A stretch of DNA of 64,000 nt from assembly GCF_900103605.1 (NCBI RefSeq), contig NZ_FNHY01000002.1:248001-312000 (forward strand), given 5' to 3'. The DNA comes from Psychrobacillus sp. OK028. GTDB taxonomy: Bacteria > Bacillota > Bacilli > Bacillales_A > Planococcaceae. Both the position numbers and the translations under genes were made by a program. Shown here one piece after another: positions 57,952 to 64,000 of the stretch (the first letter of the stretch is position 1; each line of letters begins with the position of its first letter). The notes under the pieces were generated by a model. It searched no databases. It was given only the letters and a program-made list of their open reading frames with translations, and was not told the DNA's origin.

Positions 57952-58374
57952 TTGAAATTTTCAACAAAGGGAAGATACGGTTTAACGATAATGGTGGCTC
58001 TAGGCAAGCAGTACGGAGAAGGTCCTATTGCCCTACGACAAATTGCTGGAGAATATAATTTGTCTGAAGCCTATTTAGAACAGATTGTATCACCTCTTAG
58101 AAATGCAGGACTAGTGAAGAGTGTAAGGGGAGCATACGGTGGTTATATGCTTTCAAAAATACCCAGTGAAATCACAGCAGGTGATGTAATTCGAGTTTTG
58201 GAGGGTCCTATTCAAATCGTCGAGGGAATTGAAGAGGAAGCACCACCACAGCGAGAATTATGGATGCGAATACGAGACGCGGTAAAAAATGTACTGGATA
58301 CAACTACAATTGAAGACCTTGCAAAATATACTGAAGACGATCCAGGGAACGCTGGATATATGTTTTATATATAA
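57952..58374 (+). CDS. cymR: Rrf2-family cysteine metabolism regulator CymR
   Basis: The 140-residue protein has a winged helix starting MKFSTKGRYGLTIMVALG, with LSEAYLEQIVSPLRNAGLVK and RGAYGGYML. It has no cysteine cluster for an iron-sulfur cluster, unlike IscR, which fits CymR. CymR with CysK represses sulfur uptake and cysteine genes. TTG start with GAGGTGA upstream. The desulfurase gene follows 10 bp after its stop. Confidence 0.92.
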   Translation: MKFSTKGRYGLTIMVALGKQYGEGPIALRQIAGEYNLSEAYLEQIVSPLRNAGLVKSVRGAYGGYMLSKIPSEITAGDVIRVLEGPIQIVEGIEEEAPPQRELWMRIRDAVKNVLDTTTIEDLAKYTEDDPGNAGYMFYI

Positions 58375-58384
58375 GGAGTTTAAA

Positions 58385-59515
58385 ATGACTAGAATATATT
58401 TGGATCATGCAGCCACAACACCGATGGCCGAAGAAGTAATTCAAGTCTATACAGCTGAAATGAAGGAAGAGTTCGGAAATCCATCTAGCATCCATCAAAC
58501 TGGTAGAAAAGCAAGAAAAAAAGTGGATGATGCTAGAATGATTTTAGCTAAAAGTATTGGAGCCCATGAGACGGAAGTTACCATTACTAGCGGTGGTACG
58601 GAGGCAGATAATTATGCTATTTTTGGCACAGCTTATGCTAGACAGAGCGAAGGCAGGCATATAATTACAACGCAAATCGAACATCATGCGGTGCTTCACG
58701 CTTGTGAACAGCTTGAAAAAGATGGTTTTGAAGTAACGTACCTACCTGTAGATCAAAAGGGATTAATCAGTGTCGATGACTTGAAAAGTTCGCTAAGAAA
58801 AGATACTATTTTAGTTTCTATTATGTTTGCAAATAATGAGGTAGGCGTTGTTCAACCAATCGAGGAAATTGGAGAGCTGTTGAAGGATCATATAGCCTAT
58901 TTCCATACAGATGCTGTACAAGCATTTGGAAGTTTGACAATAGATGTTCATAAAGCACAAATTGATTTACTAAGTGTTTCCAGTCATAAAATCAATGGAC
59001 CTAAAGGGATAGGTTTTTTATATCAGCGAAAAGGTATTATGCTTAAGCCCATTTTTTATGGTGGTCAGCAGGAACGAAAAAAACGGGCAGGAACGGAAAA
59101 TGTACCAGCTATTGTTGCATTTGCAAAGGCAGTCCAATTGAAACAAGCAGCTCTTACGGAAAGTTCTGTAGCTTATAAACAATTAAAACAAACTTTCATA
59201 TCAGAATTAAAGAGACTTGGGGTCCCTTTTAAAGTGAATGGCTCATATGAAACAGTGCTTCCGCATGTATTGAATATTAGTATTCCGAATACAGACGTGG
59301 AGACTTTTCTAGTGCAATTAGATCTAGCTGGTATTGATGCATCTAGTGGTTCTGCTTGTACTGCCGGTTCTATTGATCCTTCTCATGTATTAGTAGCGAT
59401 GTTTGGAGAGAATACACCAGAGCTGCGAAATTCGGTCCGTTTTAGTTTCGGATTAAATAACACACAGGAGCAAGTGATAGAAGCAGCATATAAAATAAGC
59501 AAAATAGTTTTATAG
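58385..59515 (+). CDS. yrvO: Cysteine desulfurase (YrvO type, partner of MnmA)
   Basis: The 376-residue PLP enzyme has the lysine in SSHKINGPKGIGFLY (about 200), the catalytic cysteine loop SSGSACTAGS (about 323) and N-terminal YLDHAATTPM. It supplies persulfide sulfur; in B. subtilis YrvO works with MnmA for tRNA 2-thiouridine. ATG 58385 with AAGGAG is chosen over the longer frame inside cymR. Encoded between cymR and mnmA. Confidence 0.95.
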   Translation: MTRIYLDHAATTPMAEEVIQVYTAEMKEEFGNPSSIHQTGRKARKKVDDARMILAKSIGAHETEVTITSGGTEADNYAIFGTAYARQSEGRHIITTQIEHHAVLHACEQLEKDGFEVTYLPVDQKGLISVDDLKSSLRKDTILVSIMFANNEVGVVQPIEEIGELLKDHIAYFHTDAVQAFGSLTIDVHKAQIDLLSVSSHKINGPKGIGFLYQRKGIMLKPIFYGGQQERKKRAGTENVPAIVAFAKAVQLKQAALTESSVAYKQLKQTFISELKRLGVPFKVNGSYETVLPHVLNISIPNTDVETFLVQLDLAGIDASSGSACTAGSIDPSHVLVAMFGENTPELRNSVRFSFGLNNTQEQVIEAAYKISKIVL

Positions 59516-59594
59516 ATCAAACTCGCTAAATTTTAACTTCATTTAGTTTGAGTTTGTATGCCCTACAATGAAGTTAAACATTGAAGTGAAATGA

Positions 59595-60716
<1,122 letters not shown>

Positions 60717-60731
60717 CTGGAGGTAATATTC

Positions 60732-61388
60732 ATGAACTACAATGAATTAGGAATTCAAGCTATACAAGAAGAGAATTACGAAAAAGCAGTAGAATATTTT
60801 ACAAAAGCAATTGAAGAAAATCCAGAAGAAGCAATCGGTTATATTAATTTTGGGAATCTTTTATCATCGATGAATGAGGATGAACGAGCAGAGAAGTTTT
60901 TCCAAAAAGCTATCACATTAGATGAGGATGCAGCAACGGCCTATTACAGTCTTGCAAACTTATACTATAATTCGGAGCGATTTGAGGAAGCAGCTAAGTT
61001 ATATGAAAAAGCAATCGTAAGTGGTATTGAAGGACCTGACGCTTATTATATGCTTGGGAAGAGTCTTGAAAAAGAAGGGCTAACAAAGCTCTCACTTCCC
61101 TATTTACAAAGAGCGTATGAGCTGGCACCTGAAGATATTCAGGTGAAACTATCCTATGGTATCGCTCTTGCTAGTTTAGAGATGTTTGAACAAGCAGAAC
61201 CTGTTTTTAAAGAAATAGTAGAGATGGATGCAGAAAATGCTGATGCTCACTACAATCTTGGTGTTTTATATGCTGTTACTACCTCTGATACGGAAACTGC
61301 ATTATCCCATTTAAAAGAAGCTTTTACGCTTCAACCAAATTATGATCAAGCACGCTACGTGTATGACATGATTTCTCTACGCAATTAA
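60732..61388 (+). CDS. TPR-repeat protein
   Basis: The 218-residue protein consists of about six tetratricopeptide repeats from residue 3 to the end, with ENYEKAVEYFTKAIEENPEE and ERFEEAAKLYEKAI as clear units. There is no signal peptide. It lies 15 bp after mnmA and 21 bp before recD2, like the YrrB-type TPR gene of Bacillales, and ACTGGAGGTAA precedes its ATG. TPRs mediate protein contacts; partners are unknown. Confidence 0.92.
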   Translation: MNYNELGIQAIQEENYEKAVEYFTKAIEENPEEAIGYINFGNLLSSMNEDERAEKFFQKAITLDEDAATAYYSLANLYYNSERFEEAAKLYEKAIVSGIEGPDAYYMLGKSLEKEGLTKLSLPYLQRAYELAPEDIQVKLSYGIALASLEMFEQAEPVFKEIVEMDAENADAHYNLGVLYAVTTSDTETALSHLKEAFTLQPNYDQARYVYDMISLRN

Positions 61389-61409
61389 TGAAACTCTGGA
61401 GGCGGTAGT

Positions 61410-63827
61410 ATGACCAACGAAATAAATAATGAAAAACAATTTATTGCAGGTCGTCCTATCGTTTCGATTTTTCATAACCCTCAAAATTTATTTTCTATCT
61501 TAAAAGTGAAAATCAAATCCACAAACACTACTTATACAGACAAGGAAATAATAGTTTCAGGCTATTTTCCTCCTCTAGTTTTAGAAGAAGCTTATAAATT
61601 CATTGGTTATATCAAAAATCATCCGAAATATGGCATGCAGTTCCAAGTGGAAACGTTCCAAAAAGAGGTGCCCGATACGGAGCAGGGAATCATTCACTAT
61701 TTGTCGAGTGATATGTTCACGGGGATAGGACGGAAAACAGCAGAGCAAATAGTAAAAAAACTTGGACCCAATGCTATAAATAAAATTCTAGATGACCCGG
61801 AAGCACTAGATGTAGTTCCACGTCTTTCGGAAGAAAAAAAACAAACTTTACGTGCGGTGCTAGAGCAAAATCTAGGCTTAGAAAAAGTAATGATTCAATT
61901 AAATGAGTGGGGATTTGGTCCTCAAATCGCCATGAAAATCTATCAAGCTTATAGAGAAGAAACGCTCACGGTACTTACTAAAAATCCATACCGCCTTATT
62001 GAAGAGGTAGAGGGGGTTGGTTTTGTTCGAGCGGATGAACTTGGCTATAAATTAGGTATTCAAGGAAATCATCCTGATCGGATAAAAGCTGCAATATTTC
62101 ATCTGCTTCAAACTGCTTCGTTAGGCGAAGGTCATGTATTTTTATATGCAGAGCAATTATTAGAATCTGTTAAACAGTTATTAGAAAATGCACAGCGAGA
62201 AGAGATCCCATATGAGGCCATCAGTAAATGCTGCATTGAACTAGCGGAAGAAAATCGGATAGTCGGAGAAGTGAATCGTTTTTATATTCCCTCTTTATAC
62301 TTTTCAGAAGTAGGAATTGGCTCTAAAATAGAAACGCTACTAGCGGAAAATGATTCCCATCACCAATTTCCTTTAGCTGAGATGAAAAAGCATCTTGGAG
62401 GTATTGAAGAACGTCTAGGGGTGCAGTATGCCCCGACACAGATTAATGCGATAGAAACAGCGTTAAACTCAAGTATGACTTTATTAACTGGAGGTCCTGG
62501 TACAGGAAAAACAACCGTTGTGCGAGGAATCGTGGAGCTTTACGCAGAACTACATGGACTTTCGTTAGATCCAAAGGAATGGATAAAGGACAACAAACCC
62601 TTTCCAGTAGTTTTAGCTGCTCCGACTGGTAGAGCAGCCAAACGCCTTAGTGAATCTACAGATTTGCCTGCAATGACTATTCATAGACTTTTAGGCTTTA
62701 CAGGTCAAGAGGATGCAGATGTCGAAGGCAAAGAAATAGAAGGTAAACTAATTATCATTGATGAAACCTCTATGTTAGATACATGGTTAGGACATCAACT
62801 TTTAAAGGCAATTCCAAAGGATGCCCAAGTTATTTTTGTAGGAGATCAAGATCAACTTCCACCAGTAGGACCAGGACAAGTATTAAAAGATTTGCTTGCC
62901 TCCAAACGAATTCCTACAGTGGAACTAAAGGATATTTATCGCCAAGCAGAAGGGTCTTCCATTATTGAACTTGCACATGAAATGAAGCAAGGGATGGTCC
63001 CGGTAACTCTATTGGACAAAACAAAGGATCGTTCCTTTATAAAGGCTTCTACTGAGCAAATTCCAAAAGTAGTGGAACAAGTGTTAAAAAGTGCATTATC
63101 TAAAGGACATTCCATTCGAGATATGCAAGTACTAGCACCAATGTATCGAGGTCCCGCTGGTATAGATGCCCTTAACAAAATGATTCAAGAAATGGTCAAC
63201 CCAAATACGGACGGAAAGCGAAAAGAAATGGTTTTCGGTGAAACTATCTATCGTATTGGAGATAAAGTGCTGCAGCTGGTCAATCAACCCGAGAGTCATG
63301 TATTTAATGGCGATATGGGGGAAGTCATTAGTATTTTTAGAGCTGCTGAAACAGTTGAGAAAAAAGAAATGTTAATCGTTTCGTTTGATGGCAACGAAGT
63401 AACCTACGAAAAAAATGATTTAAATCAACTTACCCTAGCTTACTGTTGTTCCGTTCATAAATCTCAGGGAAGTGAGTTTCAAACGGTTATTATGCCTATA
63501 ACAAGAAGTTATATGAAGATGTTAAGACGAAATTTACTTTATACAGGAATTACTCGTGCCAAAAACTTTCTTATATTATGTGGAGATCCAGAAGTATTTA
63601 AATTCGGAGTGCAAAGAACCGATGACCTTCAACGATTAACTACCTTAAAGGATCGTTTATCGAAGGAAGAAGAATCAGAGCAACTTGAAGACAAAGAAAT
63701 AATACAAGAATCAGCTGAGGCTCAAACTGATTTGACATGCTTAACTACTGAAAATTTTCATATAATAGACCCTCTAATTGGGATGAATGGAATCACACCG
63801 TATCAATTTATGGAGTCAGACAATTGA
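61410..63827 (+). CDS. recD2: RecD2-type DNA helicase
   Basis: The 805-residue protein has an N-terminal OB-like and helix-hairpin-helix region (about 1-330, FTGIGRKTAEQIV, VEGVGFVRADEL), then SF1 helicase motifs: Walker A GGPGTGKTT (about 359), IIDETSMLDT, GDQDQLPPVGPGQ and the C-terminal VHKSQGSEFQTV and YTGITRA. RecD2 unwinds 5' to 3' and is not part of RecBCD. CTGGAGGCGG precedes the ATG. Its stop codon is inside the -35 box of the next promoter. Confidence 0.97.
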   Translation: MTNEINNEKQFIAGRPIVSIFHNPQNLFSILKVKIKSTNTTYTDKEIIVSGYFPPLVLEEAYKFIGYIKNHPKYGMQFQVETFQKEVPDTEQGIIHYLSSDMFTGIGRKTAEQIVKKLGPNAINKILDDPEALDVVPRLSEEKKQTLRAVLEQNLGLEKVMIQLNEWGFGPQIAMKIYQAYREETLTVLTKNPYRLIEEVEGVGFVRADELGYKLGIQGNHPDRIKAAIFHLLQTASLGEGHVFLYAEQLLESVKQLLENAQREEIPYEAISKCCIELAEENRIVGEVNRFYIPSLYFSEVGIGSKIETLLAENDSHHQFPLAEMKKHLGGIEERLGVQYAPTQINAIETALNSSMTLLTGGPGTGKTTVVRGIVELYAELHGLSLDPKEWIKDNKPFPVVLAAPTGRAAKRLSESTDLPAMTIHRLLGFTGQEDADVEGKEIEGKLIIIDETSMLDTWLGHQLLKAIPKDAQVIFVGDQDQLPPVGPGQVLKDLLASKRIPTVELKDIYRQAEGSSIIELAHEMKQGMVPVTLLDKTKDRSFIKASTEQIPKVVEQVLKSALSKGHSIRDMQVLAPMYRGPAGIDALNKMIQEMVNPNTDGKRKEMVFGETIYRIGDKVLQLVNQPESHVFNGDMGEVISIFRAAETVEKKEMLIVSFDGNEVTYEKNDLNQLTLAYCCSVHKSQGSEFQTVIMPITRSYMKMLRRNLLYTGITRAKNFLILCGDPEVFKFGVQRTDDLQRLTTLKDRLSKEEESEQLEDKEIIQESAEAQTDLTCLTTENFHIIDPLIGMNGITPYQFMESDN

Positions 63828-63852
63828 CACTTGCCAATTTGTTTTTTATAAT
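63824..63852 (+). promoter_or_regulatory. Consensus sigma-A promoter of the terminal T-box leader
   Basis: TTGACA (63824-63829), exactly 17 bp, TATAAT (63847-63852). Both hexamers are perfect. The recD2 stop codon TGA (63825-63827) is within the -35 box. Confidence 0.9.
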
Positions 63853-63858
63853 CAATTG

Positions 63859-64000
63859 CATATAGTAAAATGTTGACGGAGAAAGTACTAATTGTTAGCT
63901 GACAAGAGATGAATTCCTTGGCTGAAAGAATTCACTGACCTAACAAATAGGAAAGCTACTCCTGAGTGCAGTTAAAACCTGTCGTTCGGCCGCGTTAAGG
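63859..64000 (+). ncRNA. T-box leader, 5' part, probably for alaS (cut by window end)
   Basis: Stem I is recognisable: GGAG-AAAGTA on the 5' side, an upper helix CTAATTGTTAG / CTAACAAATAG, a terminal stem GAATTC / GAATTC, and 3' strand GAAAGCTACTCC. The codon GCT followed by A sits in the specifier position opposite AAAGTA, pointing to alanine. recD2 is followed by alaS in B. subtilis. The T-box proper and terminator are beyond the window. Confidence 0.8.

Noticed and set aside
59518-59557. Hairpin between the desulfurase and mnmA genes
   Set aside because: CAAACTCGCTAAAT pairs with ATTTAGTTTGAGTTTG imperfectly but no T-run follows, and the genes are expected to be co-transcribed, so I do not call it a terminator.

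Overview
The window looks like a chromosomal core segment of a low-GC, endospore-forming Bacillales bacterium. The gene order closely follows the Bacillus subtilis folC-spoIIB-comC-maf-radC-mreBCD-minCD-spoIVFAB-rplU-rpmA-spo0B-obg-pheBA block and the ruvAB-queA-tgt-yajC-spoVB-secDF-recJ-apt-relA-dtd-hisS-aspS-yrvM-rarA-cymR-yrvO-mnmA-recD2 block. Sporulation genes (spoIIB-like, spoIVFA, spoIVFB, spo0B, safA, spoVB) point to a spore former. Composition, frequent TTG/GTG starts and GC-rich palindromic intergenic repeats suggest the Planococcaceae (Psychrobacillus, Lysinibacillus or Sporosarcina-like), but genus is inference.

Layout. 1-813 is the 3' part of folC. 907-15666 is an accessory block: a membrane diguanylate cyclase, three minus-strand minor prepilins, then a plus-strand operon of a VanW-family protein, pilB, pilT, pilC, the major pilin, pilM, pilN, pilO, a second membrane diguanylate cyclase and the prepilin peptidase. 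This type IV pilus island occupies the place where B. subtilis has only comC (prepilin peptidase) beside spoIIB. 15752-28096 returns to core genes for septum and shape, spore engulfment and sigma-K control, ribosomal proteins L21/L27 with the L27 protease, the phosphorelay and phenylalanine synthesis. 28313-30647 holds niaR (minus), safA and a kinase-like gene. 30900-40674 carries recombination (ruvAB), queuosine (queA, tgt) and Sec translocation genes (yajC, secDF), plus spoVB. 41160-52020 carries recJ, apt, relA, dtd, a cell-wall amidase and the T-box-controlled hisS-aspS operon. 52021-56523 is looser: a YqhV-like gene without an ordinary start codon, two transporters, 6S RNA, tcdA and a small basic protein. 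56524-63827 carries rarA, cymR, cysteine desulfurase, mnmA, a TPR protein and recD2. The window ends inside a T-box leader whose downstream gene, probably alaS, lies outside.

The most unusual part is the complete type IV pilus locus with two diguanylate cyclases and a PilB carrying two degenerate MshEN-type motifs, which suggests local cyclic-di-GMP control of pili in a Bacillales species. Other points of interest are a tip-type minor pilin without Glu5, a SpoIVFB apparently lacking its CBS domain, a 21-bp tandem repeat encoding heptad-like peptides, several families of palindromic intergenic repeats (one between the T-box terminator and hisS), and a textbook promoter whose -35 box contains the recD2 stop codon. 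I saw no CRISPR array, rRNA, tRNA, prophage or transposase.
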